Below are positions 19,452 through 27,952 of a stretch of DNA of 64,000 nt, piece by piece. Below the pieces are notes generated by a model. That model ran no database searches. It saw only the letters and a list, made by a program, of their open reading frames with translations, and was not told the origin of the DNA. The DNA comes from Halobacillus amylolyticus (GTDB lineage: Bacteria; Bacillota; Bacilli; Bacillales; Halobacillaceae): the NCBI RefSeq assembly GCF_022921115.1, contig NZ_CP095075.1, positions 2,088,001-2,152,000 of the forward strand, read 5' to 3'. A program made the position numbers and the translations under genes. Each line of letters opens with the position of its first letter. The first letter of the stretch is position 1.

Positions 19452-19506
19452 CAGGTGTACCCCTCTCTACTTTGACGATATATTCTGAAAAGTCGCGCTC
19501 ATCATA

Positions 19507-19535
19507 ACTATACTACAACTATAGGCATACGACAA
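19507..19535 (-). promoter_or_regulatory. Probable promoter of yeaC-yeaD-yebA
   Basis: TTGTCG (19530-19535), 17-base spacer, TATAGT (19507-19512) on the minus strand, about 55 bases before the start. The rest of 19536-19774 shows no gene. Confidence 0.6.
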
Positions 19536-19774
19536 AATATCTGAAAGCTTTTCGGCAAATTTTTTACCATGTGAGAAGGCTTTAAAGAAAAATCCCCATT
19601 GTAAAGGGTCCACCCTCTTTCACCAACGTCTTTGGACCCACTAGATTGGAAGATAACAACAATTAAATATGGATTTAGTCGTTCACACTATGCTTAAAAA
19701 CTAGTAAACAAGTGTTTAGAAAATACATTTCGGGGTATTTTCTAATAGAGTTACTGAAAAGGGAGAGGGCCAAC

Positions 19775-20023
19775 TTGAGACTAGATCAATCGCTAATTAC
19801 TCGAATCATACATAAGGATAAGCAAGCACTTGATCTGCTTTACGATAGATATTCCCGCATATTATATTCCATCATCATTTCAGAGGTAAACGACTCCAAG
19901 AAAACAGAACGGATCATAACCTGCTTGTTTAAAGAGATATGGAGCAAACCTCACCAATTTAATGAAAAGTTTTTTTCTGCAAGTCTTATAAAAAAATGCA
20001 CAGCTCTTCTGCGCACACTTTAA
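19775..20023 (+). CDS. Small protein resembling sigma-70 region 2 only
   Basis: 82 aa from a TTG start with GGGAGAGGG five bases before it; an ATG at 19712 in the same frame has no SD. The stretch ITRIIHKDKQALDLLYDRYSRILYSII matches the start of ECF sigma factors (region 2.1-2.2), and CLFKEIWSKPHQF resembles region 2.4. The protein then ends, with no region 4. It may be a truncated sigma factor or a small regulator that contacts RNA polymerase. Sequence downstream to 20040 does not restore a region 4 in another frame that I can see. Confidence 0.5.
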   Translation: MRLDQSLITRIIHKDKQALDLLYDRYSRILYSIIISEVNDSKKTERIITCLFKEIWSKPHQFNEKFFSASLIKKCTALLRTL

Positions 20024-20157
20024 CCTTTCTTAAGCGGGTTAACTAATCATCGCAATCAACTTTTTGCCCTATTTTCTCCCTCGGCACTAGTCATACGCCC
20101 TTCCATCATTACACAGTTTTCATAAAGTAATTGTATAGACGAAAAGGTGGTGAGATG

Positions 20158-20340
20158 ATGGGCTACGGATACGGAAATAACGTTGGCGGCTTTGGTGGCT
20201 ATGGTAATAATGTTGGCGGTCTTGGCGGCTACGGCGGCTATGGCGGCTATGGCTGTGGTCATAAAGGCGGAAATAATTTCGCCCTAATTGTTGTTTTGTT
20301 TATTCTTCTCATTATTGTAGGAGCTTCTTTTTACAAGTAA
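20158..20340 (+). CDS. YjcZ-family small sporulation protein
   Basis: About 60 aa. The N-terminal half is Gly/Tyr/Asn-rich ([18 protein letters not shown] and repeats), followed by a single hydrophobic helix ([19 protein letters not shown]) at the C-terminus. This layout defines the YjcZ/YtfJ-like tiny membrane proteins annotated as sporulation proteins in Bacillus. AAAGGTGG lies upstream; two adjacent ATGs (20155, 20158) are possible and the second has better spacing. A terminator follows. Confidence 0.8.
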   Translation: MGYGYGNNVGGFGGYGNNVGGLGGYGGYGGYGCGHKGGNNFALIVVLFILLIIVGASFYK

Positions 20341-20350
20341 TCTGTATTAT

Positions 20351-20387
20351 AAAAAAGAGCTAGGACTTAGCTTCCTGGCTCTTTTTG
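20351..20387 (+). terminator. Terminator after the yjcZ-like gene
   Basis: Hairpin AAAAAGAGCTAGG...CCTGGCTCTTTTT ending in a T-run. Confidence 0.75.
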
Positions 20388-20394
20388 TTAACAG

Positions 20395-20440
20395 AAAAGG
20401 GCTCCTCAACTATTACGCAATAGTTGAGGAGCCCTTTTCA
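20395..20440. terminator. Bidirectional terminator
   Basis: Perfect 14-base stem GCTCCTCAACTATT/AATAGTTGAGGAGC with a 4-base loop, A-run on one side and CCTTTTC on the other. Serves the HMG-CoA-lyase-like gene on the minus strand and backs up the yjcZ terminator. Confidence 0.8.
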
Positions 20441-20447
20441 TGACTAC

Positions 20448-21407
20448 TTACTCATTAGAAATTTTTTGCTGTGCTGTTGGTCTCTTATGAAGAGTAGAAC
20501 AAGGCCCTGCTTGCAACAAGTAGCTGCCCCCGTCATGTCCTATAATGTTTTTCACACTTTCAGCCGTCTGAACAAGTGATTCCAGATCAACACCTGTCGC
20601 CACCCCTGACTCATGGAGAAAATGCACAAGATCTTCTGTTGCTACATTCCCTGATGCTCCCGGAGCGTATGGACAACCTCCCAGTCCAGCAATTGAACTG
20701 TCAAAATGAATTACACCTTGTTGCAATGCACTAACAGTGTTCGCTACAGCCATCCCCCTTGTGTTATGAAAATGCATCGAGAAAGTGATGGATGGAAACA
20801 CCTCTTTTAATTCTCCTAATGTATCGTATACTTGCTTTGGATTGGCCATCCCGGTAGTATCCGCCAGTGATATTTCACTTATCCCCATCCTTTGATACCG
20901 TTTTATGATCGGGGTCAACTGATTGACTTGTACCTTCCCCTCATAAGGGCACCCGAAGGCCACAGATATGGACCCTCCCACAACGATGTTTTGCTTGTGC
21001 GCTAAGTCAATAATAGGTTCCAGTCTATTTTGGGCGTCTTCTACTATTGCGTTTGCATTTGACAGACTATGAGAATCTGTCGCTGAGAGCATTAGTTTTA
21101 ATTTCTTAATACCTGAATCAATCGCCCTTTGAGCCCCTTTTACATTAGGGACTAAGGCTCGAAAGTGAAGATCCTCCAAGTCTTGCACTTGACGTACGAC
21201 TTCCTCAGCATCCTTTAATTGCGGAATGGCTTCTGGATGAACAAACGAAGTTACCTCCATTGATTGTAAACCAGTCTTCGCCAGTTCTCTAATGATTTTC
21301 ACTTTGTTCTCTGTAGGTATCCATTTTGCTTCTGCCTGAAAACCATCACGAGGGGCCACTTCACAAATAATAGCTTTAGAAGGCAATTCTAGATTTCGTG
21401 AGCGCAT
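20448..21407 (-). CDS. Hydroxymethylglutaryl-CoA lyase-like enzyme
   Basis: 319-aa TIM-barrel lyase of the HMGL family. It has the catalytic Arg in CEVAPRDGFQAEAKWIP (about residue 20), metal-binding His in FSMHFHNTRGMA, and the HMG-CoA lyase signature AGLGGCPYAPGASGNVATED with the active-site Cys. Expected reaction: cleavage of a 3-hydroxy-3-methylacyl-CoA to acetyl-CoA (or homologue) and a keto acid. Two bases after the CoA-transferase stop, so substrate activation and cleavage are probably consecutive steps. The true substrate may be HMG-CoA, citramalyl-CoA or another branched acid. Confidence 0.85.
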   Translation of the reverse strand: MRSRNLELPSKAIICEVAPRDGFQAEAKWIPTENKVKIIRELAKTGLQSMEVTSFVHPEAIPQLKDAEEVVRQVQDLEDLHFRALVPNVKGAQRAIDSGIKKLKLMLSATDSHSLSNANAIVEDAQNRLEPIIDLAHKQNIVVGGSISVAFGCPYEGKVQVNQLTPIIKRYQRMGISEISLADTTGMANPKQVYDTLGELKEVFPSITFSMHFHNTRGMAVANTVSALQQGVIHFDSSIAGLGGCPYAPGASGNVATEDLVHFLHESGVATGVDLESLVQTAESVKNIIGHDGGSYLLQAGPCSTLHKRPTAQQKISNE

Positions 21408-21409
21408 GA

Positions 21410-22618
21410 TTAAATAATCCCCTTTTCTTTTAGTTGCTTGACCTCTTCTGTTGAAAGGCCTAAACTTCCACTGTAAATTTCATCATTATGTTCTCCAAGA
21501 TCGGGCGCACGATGACGTATAGCGCCAGGCGTTTTAGAAAACTTAGGCACAACACCAGGCACCTTAACTTTCCCTAGACGAGGATGCTCGACCTCTACAA
21601 TGTTTTCCCGTGCTTTAAAGTGTGGATCTTGAAAGATATCTTCGATGGTATAGATAGGACTTATCGGAACCCCAAAGGAATCCAATTTCTCCGTTAATTC
21701 TTTCTGTGTATACTTTCTGATCCAGTTTGAGACAATTTCCTGCACTTGTTCATCATTTTTCAATCGCTCTGAGTTTGTATAATATCGATCATCTTCTAAC
21801 ATATCTGTACGTTCCATTGCTTCGGCCAGACGATTAAATGTAGAGTCCGTACTTGTGACGAGTACAACAAATTTCCCATCGCTTGTCGCATAAGTGCCTG
21901 CAGGGCTTGAGTGTCCAGAAAGCCCTGGACTCCTTTCACGTACCTTCCCATTTTGATCGTATTCAGCAACTAAGAATTCGAGCATTCGGAAGATCGATTC
22001 ATAAAGACCCATCTCTACAATTTGCCCTTCACCATCCTCATTCACATCACGATTGTATAATGCGCTCACTGTCGCAAGAGCCATGTACACTCCAGTAATA
22101 TAATCTAGTAAAGAATAAGACGGACTAACTGGCGGACGGTCAGGGTAACCTTGAATGGCTGTGTGCCCGCTGAATGCTGTACCTGGCGTGCCAAACCCCG
22201 CCTTTTCACTGTAAGGGCCTGTTTGGCCATATCCAGATACCCGAGACATAATTAATTCAGGATTCACCTCTTTTAATTCTTCATAGCCTAATCCCCATTT
22301 TTCCATTGTACCGGGACGAAAGTTTTCTACTAACACATCTGATTGGGCAATTAACTTCTTGAATAACTTTTTTCCATCCTCGGTCCGTATATCTAACGTG
22401 ATCGATTTTTTGTTCCGCGCCAGCCCCGGCCATCTTAGTCCTTCTTCTCCTTTCCAAGGTCCCACTGTCCTTAAGGTGTCCCCTTTACCAGGCAGCTCGA
22501 TTTTAGTTACATCTGCTCCAAAATCTGCTAGTAAGGTAGCTCCAAAAGGGGCGGCGATCATGGTTGAAATATCCAAGATTTTCACCCCGGTTAAAGGTCC
22601 GAAATTTACTTTACTCAT
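21410..22618 (-). CDS. CaiB/BaiF family (family III) CoA-transferase
   Basis: 402 aa. N-terminal LTGVKILDISTMIAAPFGATLLADFGADVTKIELPGKGD and VENFRPGTMEKWGLGYEEL are diagnostic of family III CoA-transferases; the active-site Asp is in PPVSPSYSLLDYITGVYMALATV (about residue 172). Moves CoA between a short acyl-CoA (for example succinyl-CoA) and a carboxylate. AGAGGAG lies seven bases upstream of ATG, and two TTAGATCGATC-type operators lie between it and the GntR gene. Operon with the HMG-CoA-lyase-like gene. Substrate unknown. Confidence 0.87.
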   Translation of the reverse strand: MSKVNFGPLTGVKILDISTMIAAPFGATLLADFGADVTKIELPGKGDTLRTVGPWKGEEGLRWPGLARNKKSITLDIRTEDGKKLFKKLIAQSDVLVENFRPGTMEKWGLGYEELKEVNPELIMSRVSGYGQTGPYSEKAGFGTPGTAFSGHTAIQGYPDRPPVSPSYSLLDYITGVYMALATVSALYNRDVNEDGEGQIVEMGLYESIFRMLEFLVAEYDQNGKVRERSPGLSGHSSPAGTYATSDGKFVVLVTSTDSTFNRLAEAMERTDMLEDDRYYTNSERLKNDEQVQEIVSNWIRKYTQKELTEKLDSFGVPISPIYTIEDIFQDPHFKARENIVEVEHPRLGKVKVPGVVPKFSKTPGAIRHRAPDLGEHNDEIYSGSLGLSTEEVKQLKEKGII

Positions 22619-22633
22619 TTATATTCTCCTCTC

Positions 22634-22662
22634 ATGGATCGATTAAGTAGATCGATCTAATG
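22634..22662 (-). promoter_or_regulatory. Two LacI-type operators upstream of the CoA-transferase
   Basis: GTAGATCGATCTAA (22648-22661) is a one-mismatch copy of the palindrome TTAGATCGATCTAA. The adjacent TGGATCGATTAA (22636-22647) is a degenerate second copy. Identical palindromes occur at 29451 and 34684. Lies directly before the SD, where a bound repressor would block transcription. Confidence 0.7.
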
Positions 22663-22688
22663 ATATGCTAAAAAAATTTACACCTTCA

Positions 22689-23387
22689 TTAGCTGCTGCT
22701 TAATACTCTTTCTTTCAAATGCTTTAAATGCAGGGTGATCGCTTCTACAGCCTTTGCTGATTCCTTTGCTTTAACCGCTTCCAAAATAGCACGGTGTTCA
22801 AACAATGCTTGTTTTGATCGGCCTTTTGCACCTAAAGTCTGCTTCCTTACCTTTTGTATCATTTGCAAATTGGATTCCATCATTGAAACAAACACGAAAT
22901 TTTGGGTGGATTCTGCTAATGCAATGTGAAAACTGCTATCTATTCCTATTTGTTCGTCAGGATTTTTTAACTCTTCTTCCATTTTGGTTAATAGCCCTGC
23001 CATCTTTTCGATATTCTCTTCAGTTGCTCTAGAACTGGCTAATTCAGCTATCTTAGGCTCAAGTGTTTCTCTAGCTTCAATGAAATGAAGAATGGCTGAT
23101 TTCTCCAAAGTATCAATTGGATTAAAATTGTATTTCACCCGCTGGTCGACTCCTCGCACAAACCTGCCGCCGCCTACTCTAGATACAATCAACCCTTCCG
23201 ATTCTAACACACGGAACGCTTCTCTTAAGGATGTTCTACTGCAACCTAACTTTTCGGATAAACTCCTTTCAGCCGGGAGTCGATCCCCAGGTTCCAACTT
23301 TCCATCATCGATGAGCTGTAAAATTTGCTGCACAATTTTCTCGTACTTCCGCTCACTCTTTACATCTTCATGGGTTTGTTCACTCAA
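22689..23387 (-). CDS. GntR/FadR-subfamily transcriptional regulator
   Basis: 232 aa. The N-terminal winged HTH (KIVQQILQLIDDGKLEPGDRLPAERSLSEKLGCSRTSLREAFRVLESEGLIVSRVGGGRFV) is classic GntR. The C-terminal all-helical FCD domain (FIEARETLEPKIAELAS..., FHIALAESTQNF, HRAILEAVKAKESAKAVEAI) carries the His/Asp metal- or ligand-binding residues. Starts at TTG with AGGGGTG upstream. A perfect inverted repeat at 23402-23424 just before it is a likely autoregulatory site. Sits upstream of the CoA-transferase operon in the same direction; probably senses an organic acid. Confidence 0.87.
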   Translation of the reverse strand: MSEQTHEDVKSERKYEKIVQQILQLIDDGKLEPGDRLPAERSLSEKLGCSRTSLREAFRVLESEGLIVSRVGGGRFVRGVDQRVKYNFNPIDTLEKSAILHFIEARETLEPKIAELASSRATEENIEKMAGLLTKMEEELKNPDEQIGIDSSFHIALAESTQNFVFVSMMESNLQMIQKVRKQTLGAKGRSKQALFEHRAILEAVKAKESAKAVEAITLHLKHLKERVLSSS

Positions 23388-23401
23388 TTATTCGCACCCC
23401 T

Positions 23402-23424
23402 TTAAATTGGTTAGCCCAATTTAA
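23402..23424. promoter_or_regulatory. Inverted repeat, probable GntR autoregulatory operator
   Basis: TTAAATTGG-TTAGC-CCAATTTAA, perfect 9-base arms and a 5-base spacer, directly before the regulator's SD. The TTGG...CCAA pattern suits FadR-type GntR operators. Confidence 0.6.
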
Positions 23425-23470
23425 CTATTATTATAATAAATATGATCCCAAACGTCAAGCTTGATACAAG

Positions 23471-23514
23471 AAAAGACTCCGTTACAGTAAATAGTTACTG
23501 TAACGGAGTCTTCA
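23471..23514 (-). terminator. Terminator after aroD
   Basis: AAGACTCCGTTACAGTAA-ATAG-TTACTGTAACGGAGTCTT, perfect 18-base stem, seven bases after the aroD stop, followed by TTTTC on the minus strand. Confidence 0.8.
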
Positions 23515-23521
23515 CAAGCTC

Positions 23522-24295
23522 TTAAGTCGATTTTTCAATAATATTAATGACAGACCTTAAGTCTTCCACTGGAATCTGACCTGGCGCAGAGCTTTGTTCC
23601 CCTATGCCGAATGTAATGGCAGATCCAAATTTCCATCCAAACATTCTGCTGATCGAGCCATACTCTCCCATGGATATAGAAACAACCGGAATTTTGATAT
23701 GTTTATTAATAGCTTGAGTAGCCTCAAGTAATACCAATACATCATCCATGTTTTTTGGCATAACTGAAATCTTAACCATATCGGCTTGATAATTTTCCGC
23801 TTGTCTCCCTATTTCAAAAATGGTCTCTACAGATGGTGTTTGTTCAAAGTTATGGTAAGAAAAAATCAGCTTTATATCATGATTGTTCGTTATTTTACGC
23901 AGATACTTAATATCATCTTCATTATTATCTAATTCATAATCAACGAAGTCGATACTTCCTGTACCAACCAGCAGCTTCAACAAGTTTAATTTATCCTTTT
24001 CGTTTAAAGCAATCTTCTGTCCACCCTCCGCTGCTGACCGAATCGTAAACAAGAGAGGGACTCCCCCGGCTATGTCACTGATCTTATTAAGAGCGTCAAT
24101 CACCTTTGATTCATCATCTAGATTTTCGAAATAATCCGCACGCCATTCAATGATATCAGGTTGCTTACCTTTAATAACGTCTAATTCTTCTATCAACTCT
24201 TGAGTATTCTTACCGATAAGTGGAATACATATCATTGGACGCTGACCGCCAATTAATTTACCTTTTACTTTGAATGTTTTTTTACTCCGCTCCAT
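23522..24295 (-). CDS. aroD: Type I 3-dehydroquinate dehydratase
   Basis: Schiff-base dehydratase turning 3-dehydroquinate into 3-dehydroshikimate. 257 aa from ATG 24295 (AAGGGG upstream); an in-frame ATG at 24334 lacks an SD. Active-site elements are visible: Glu/Arg in DIIEWRADYFENL, His in IFSYHNFEQTPS, Lys in DMVKISVMPKN, and the SMGEYGSISR and SSAPGQIPVEDL loops. It has its own promoter and terminator, so it is separate from the cupin operon. The role may be biosynthetic (shikimate pathway) or catabolic (quinate/dehydroquinate), given its neighbours. aroK lies 5.4 kb away on the other strand. Confidence 0.92.
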   Translation of the reverse strand: MERSKKTFKVKGKLIGGQRPMICIPLIGKNTQELIEELDVIKGKQPDIIEWRADYFENLDDESKVIDALNKISDIAGGVPLLFTIRSAAEGGQKIALNEKDKLNLLKLLVGTGSIDFVDYELDNNEDDIKYLRKITNNHDIKLIFSYHNFEQTPSVETIFEIGRQAENYQADMVKISVMPKNMDDVLVLLEATQAINKHIKIPVVSISMGEYGSISRMFGWKFGSAITFGIGEQSSAPGQIPVEDLRSVINIIEKST

Positions 24296-24374
24296 TAAAA
24301 AGTCCCCTTGACACGTCAATATTTTGGTCCCCACAATAACGAAATGTTCTGAACCTTTAAATCATATTAGTGTC

Positions 24375-24403
24375 ATTCTATAGGAGTTTTTTTTAACTTA
24401 CAA
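24375..24403 (-). promoter_or_regulatory. Promoter of aroD
   Basis: TTGTAA (24398-24403), 17-base spacer, TAGAAT (24375-24380) on the minus strand, downstream of the preceding terminator. No TTAGATCGATCTAA copy nearby. Confidence 0.6.
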
Positions 24404-24426
24404 TCCTTTTTCACTTAAAAGCATAA

Positions 24427-24461
24427 AAATGTTCAAAGCGGCCGCTTTGAACATTTTTATA
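24427..24461 (-). terminator. Terminator of the ALDH-ADH-ThDP-cupin operon
   Basis: Stem AAAATGTTCAAAGC-GGCC-GCTTTGAACATTTT with flanking A/T runs, directly after the cupin stop codon. Confidence 0.8.
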
Positions 24462-24462
24462 G

Positions 24463-25122
24463 TTAACTACTTTCATTGTTATCCGTTTCCAAATCCAAAA
24501 GCAATTTTACCTTCTCTTGTTCATCTTCTTTTGTTTTTAGGATATGAAGCACTCGATCTTTTATCTGTCCTTCTGATTCTTGTCTTATTGCTAATTTAAC
24601 TAATTTCCTTTTTTTAAACTCTGATAAGTTCTCTTGTTGAATATCAAAAATTTGGTTAAGTGCGTCATAGCCTAATGTACTGAGCATCTTATTTAGATTG
24701 GGTTGCATACACTTTCCTACTCTCTTCAAAAAGCTAGGTTTAGTCCTTAGGCAACTGGCCTTGAGGGAGTAACACCATAATAACCATAATGGTTCATCCC
24801 CATTGTTTACATGCTGATGGAATTCTCCTTCAGGAATAAACATATAATCATTTTCTTTAAATGAACGCTTGTTTCCTTTATCATCAACGACTTCACCTGA
24901 ACCTTTAATGACGACATTCAGCTCTTCAGAATTGTCATGATTATGAAGGGAACTTGCTTCGCCTGGTTCAAAAACAGTTAACCCGGCCATCATATGCTTG
25001 GATCCTACATTATCAGGAGTAATTAGCTGAAACACTTTTCGAACCATATTTTTATTAGGATCTTCTAGACCTAGCCATGAAGGCTTGGAATCTTTGAATG
25101 GATCTAATACTTTAATTTCCAT
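24463..25122 (-). CDS. Cupin-domain protein with helical C-terminal extension
   Basis: 219 aa. Residues about 45-115 form a single cupin: motif 1 EASSLHNHDNSEELNVVIKG (two His and a Glu as metal ligands) and motif 2 FIPEGEFHQHVNNGDEP. After residue 120 comes a roughly 100-residue, Lys/Glu-rich, probably helical tail not usual in small cupins. Last gene of the operon with the aldehyde dehydrogenase, alcohol dehydrogenase and ThDP enzyme. It may be a sugar-acid isomerase, a dioxygenase or a regulatory cupin; the sequence does not decide. Confidence 0.7.
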   Translation of the reverse strand: MEIKVLDPFKDSKPSWLGLEDPNKNMVRKVFQLITPDNVGSKHMMAGLTVFEPGEASSLHNHDNSEELNVVIKGSGEVVDDKGNKRSFKENDYMFIPEGEFHQHVNNGDEPLWLLWCYSLKASCLRTKPSFLKRVGKCMQPNLNKMLSTLGYDALNQIFDIQQENLSEFKKRKLVKLAIRQESEGQIKDRVLHILKTKEDEQEKVKLLLDLETDNNESS

Positions 25123-25150
25123 AACTTAACTCCTCCTTTTTCCTTGAAAA

Positions 25151-26911
25151 TTATTTAATACTTGCATGATGTACTTTCTTACCAGGAGAGTAAATATCCA
25201 TGATGTTCCAATGCCCATCTGTAGGGACTGGGTTATTGATCATAGGTGCATCTATAACAAATGGTTTGTTCGATTCAATCGCTTGTTGTAATGCAGGTTT
25301 AAATTCCTCTGCTGAATTAATTTTCACCCCATCGACCCCGTACGCTTTTGCGATACTTGCATAATCAGGGGTGTACGATTCACCATCTTTTGTAAACACT
25401 GTTCCATGGGTCGTATCGAAATGAGCTTTTTCTAGTCCAGCAATCGTTCCATAAGCAGAGTTGTTCATAACAATCCAAATGACTGGAATGTTTTCTTCGG
25501 CAGCCGTGGCTAATAAGGCAGGATTTTGACCAAATCCACCATCACCAACTAAAGATACAACTACTTTATCTGGAGCAGCAACTTTAGCTCCCATTGCAGC
25601 TGGGGCGCCGAAGCCCATCGTCGCAAACCCTCCTGGTGTAAGAATGGATCCAGCTTCGTAGATAGGAAATTGTTGTCCTACCCCATTTTTATTCCAGCCT
25701 ACATCCGTCGTAAGATAGGCATCTTTCGGAAGTACATCGCGTACATCTGCTAAAATTCGCTGTGGCATCATAGGGAAACTGTTATCTTCTTCAAGCTCTT
25801 TATTGCTTTCGGTGAATTCTTTTCGATTATTGCCAATTTCTTGTTTGATTTGATTATTTGTCAAACCCTCTGGCACCAACTCCTTAGCCACACGATTTAA
25901 TACAGTCAACGCTTGTTTTAAATCAGCAACAGCTCCGATTTCAACAGGATAATTCCTGCCAATCTCATTTGGATCAATATCAATCTGAATCAGCTTTGTC
26001 GATGGAATATTAAAGGTATATTCTGACTCCCAGGAACTACTGTCCGCTTCCGCAAAACGGGTTCCAAGTGCAAAAATGTAGTCTGCCTCTTTACATTTAT
26101 CATTGATAAATTTCGTTCCCCAAAATCCAGTCATACCAAGAGTTAGATCGTTATCATCTGATACGGCACCTTTCCCCATTAGGGAGTGAGCTACCGGGAT
26201 ATCAAAATGATTGACAAGTTCTCTTAATTCTTGGGCCGCGTCTGCCAGTATGATGCCGCCACCTACGTAAAATAATGGGTTTTCTGCGTCGACGAGTGTT
26301 TGAATTATTTCTTTCGCCTTTTCATCATCGATCGATGGTTTCGATAGCGACTTTGTGTGATGGTTATTTTTTTCAAATAACGATTCATCAATCTTCTTAG
26401 AAAAGATATCCATTGGTACGGACACTAGGACAGGTCCGGGATTTCCACTTTCAGCTAGTTGAAAAGCCTTTTCCATGATTTCCGGAAATAAATCCGGGCG
26501 ATCTACACGCCAAGCACGCTTAACGAACGGACGATAAATTTCGTTTTGAGAAGCATCTGCATGTAAGTTGACTTCCTGGTGTGGGTGCTTCCCGTAATAA
26601 TGACTCGGCACATCACCTGCAATCACCACCATTGGAATGGAATCTAATGCCGCGTTAGCCACACCTGTTGCTGCATTTGTCAATCCTGGTCCTAAATGAC
26701 TCAACACAACGGAAGCTTGTTTTCTCGCTCTCGCATAGCCGTCTGCCATATGTGCTGCAATTTGTTCATGCCGAACGTTTACAAAACCAATGGAGCTCTT
26801 CTCAAGTTCAGAAAGGACCGCAATGTTTGTATGGCCGCACAAACCGAATATATGTTCAATACCTCTGTTTTCGAGGTATTTCACTAGCAAGTTCGAAACT
26901 AACTTTTCCAT
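25151..26911 (-). CDS. Thiamine diphosphate-dependent enzyme, acetolactate synthase-like
   Basis: 586 aa with the three-domain ThDP fold. The N-terminal Pyr domain has the catalytic Glu in VNVRHEQIAAHMADGYARA; a central domain starts NPLFYVGGGI; the C-terminal PP domain has the GDGGFGQNPALLATAAEENIPVIWIVMNN cofactor motif. The closest look is to acetolactate synthase / glyoxylate carboligase / decarboxylase relatives, but no biosynthetic small subunit (ilvN) is nearby. It sits four bases after the ADH gene in a LacI-type catabolic operon. Expected chemistry is decarboxylation or C-C cleavage of a 2-keto acid or hydroxyketone, giving an aldehyde that the neighbouring dehydrogenases handle. Confidence 0.78.
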   Translation of the reverse strand: MEKLVSNLLVKYLENRGIEHIFGLCGHTNIAVLSELEKSSIGFVNVRHEQIAAHMADGYARARKQASVVLSHLGPGLTNAATGVANAALDSIPMVVIAGDVPSHYYGKHPHQEVNLHADASQNEIYRPFVKRAWRVDRPDLFPEIMEKAFQLAESGNPGPVLVSVPMDIFSKKIDESLFEKNNHHTKSLSKPSIDDEKAKEIIQTLVDAENPLFYVGGGIILADAAQELRELVNHFDIPVAHSLMGKGAVSDDNDLTLGMTGFWGTKFINDKCKEADYIFALGTRFAEADSSSWESEYTFNIPSTKLIQIDIDPNEIGRNYPVEIGAVADLKQALTVLNRVAKELVPEGLTNNQIKQEIGNNRKEFTESNKELEEDNSFPMMPQRILADVRDVLPKDAYLTTDVGWNKNGVGQQFPIYEAGSILTPGGFATMGFGAPAAMGAKVAAPDKVVVSLVGDGGFGQNPALLATAAEENIPVIWIVMNNSAYGTIAGLEKAHFDTTHGTVFTKDGESYTPDYASIAKAYGVDGVKINSAEEFKPALQQAIESNKPFVIDAPMINNPVPTDGHWNIMDIYSPGKKVHHASIK

Positions 26912-26914
26912 TTA

Positions 26915-27922
26915 TTATGCCTCCTGAAAGTTTAGTATGATTTTTCCGTATTGACCTGACGCAGCATATTCATACGCCTTTTTATACTCATTTAAAGGAA
27001 GAATTTCAGAGATAATCGGCTGAACGTTAAAGTCTTCCTCTTGCAAATACTCAATACTTATCAAAAAATCATCCGGGAAGTTGTAGATGATCGATCCATA
27101 TAACGTTAATTCTTTTCGTACCATCCGTGTTACTGGTAATTCCGCTTTTGGTGCCATACCCACAACGACCATGGCACCACCTGGTTTGAGAATATCGACT
27201 CCTTGTTCAAACGATTGTTTAGCTCCCGCTGCCTCAATCACTACATCAAACTTTCCTGCTTCTACATCTTCCGGCAAACACGTTTTGATGCCATTATAAT
27301 GGCTCTGGACTTTGTTCAATTTTTCTTGATTAATATCCACGGCCGTTATATTGGCTCCTAAATGATTGGCAAGAGCAACGGCCAACATCCCTTCCGCCCC
27401 ACATCCGATAATCGCTACTGTAGTTCCTTGTGTGATGGAAACCTTTTTGAAAGCGTGAACAATGACAGCAAACGGTTCGATTAATACTGCCTTTTCATTT
27501 GCTAGCTCTTCGGGAACGGGTAAAACGTATTTTGAGGAAATCACAAACTCTTGGACAAACCCTCCATTAACATTCACACCTAACGACTTCTTCTCAGGAC
27601 AAATATTCGTTTGGCCCGACTTACAATAGTTACATTCACCACAAAAAGAGTTCGGTTGAATGACTACTCGCTGGCCGATGTTTTCTTTTACATTAGCACC
27701 GGTTTGCACGATTTCACCTACTAATTCATGCCCAGGTGAAACCGGATAACTGGCATGCTCAATCTTCCCTTTGTACACATTAACGTCTGAACCACAAATT
27801 CCTCCGTAAATTAACCTAAGTTTCACTTCATCATCTTGAAGTGTAGGTATGGATGCAAATTCTCTTAATTCTAGATCACTAGGGTTCTTTAAAAATAATC
27901 CATACATCTTTGTCACCGCCAA
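26915..27922 (-). CDS. Zinc-dependent alcohol/polyol dehydrogenase (MDR family)
   Basis: 335 aa. The catalytic zinc site is CGSDVNVYKGKI with GHELVGEIV. A structural zinc Cys cluster is seen in CGECNYCKSGQTNIC, and the NAD(P) Rossmann fold in VAIIGCGAEGMLAVALANHLGA with an acidic residue after strand 2 (VDIN, suggests NAD). Sequence type is that of threonine/sorbitol/galactitol dehydrogenases. Start ATG 27922. The second gene of the operon, 30 bases after the aldehyde dehydrogenase. Substrate unknown. Confidence 0.83.
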   Translation of the reverse strand: MAVTKMYGLFLKNPSDLELREFASIPTLQDDEVKLRLIYGGICGSDVNVYKGKIEHASYPVSPGHELVGEIVQTGANVKENIGQRVVIQPNSFCGECNYCKSGQTNICPEKKSLGVNVNGGFVQEFVISSKYVLPVPEELANEKAVLIEPFAVIVHAFKKVSITQGTTVAIIGCGAEGMLAVALANHLGANITAVDINQEKLNKVQSHYNGIKTCLPEDVEAGKFDVVIEAAGAKQSFEQGVDILKPGGAMVVVGMAPKAELPVTRMVRKELTLYGSIIYNFPDDFLISIEYLQEEDFNVQPIISEILPLNEYKKAYEYAASGQYGKIILNFQEA

Positions 27923-27952
27923 TCCTTCCTGCTCAAAACGTGCAATAGATTA

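Noticed and set aside
25151..26911. Biosynthetic acetolactate synthase (ilvB)
   Set aside because: No ilvN or other ilv/leu gene near; operon with catabolic dehydrogenases and LacI-type operators.
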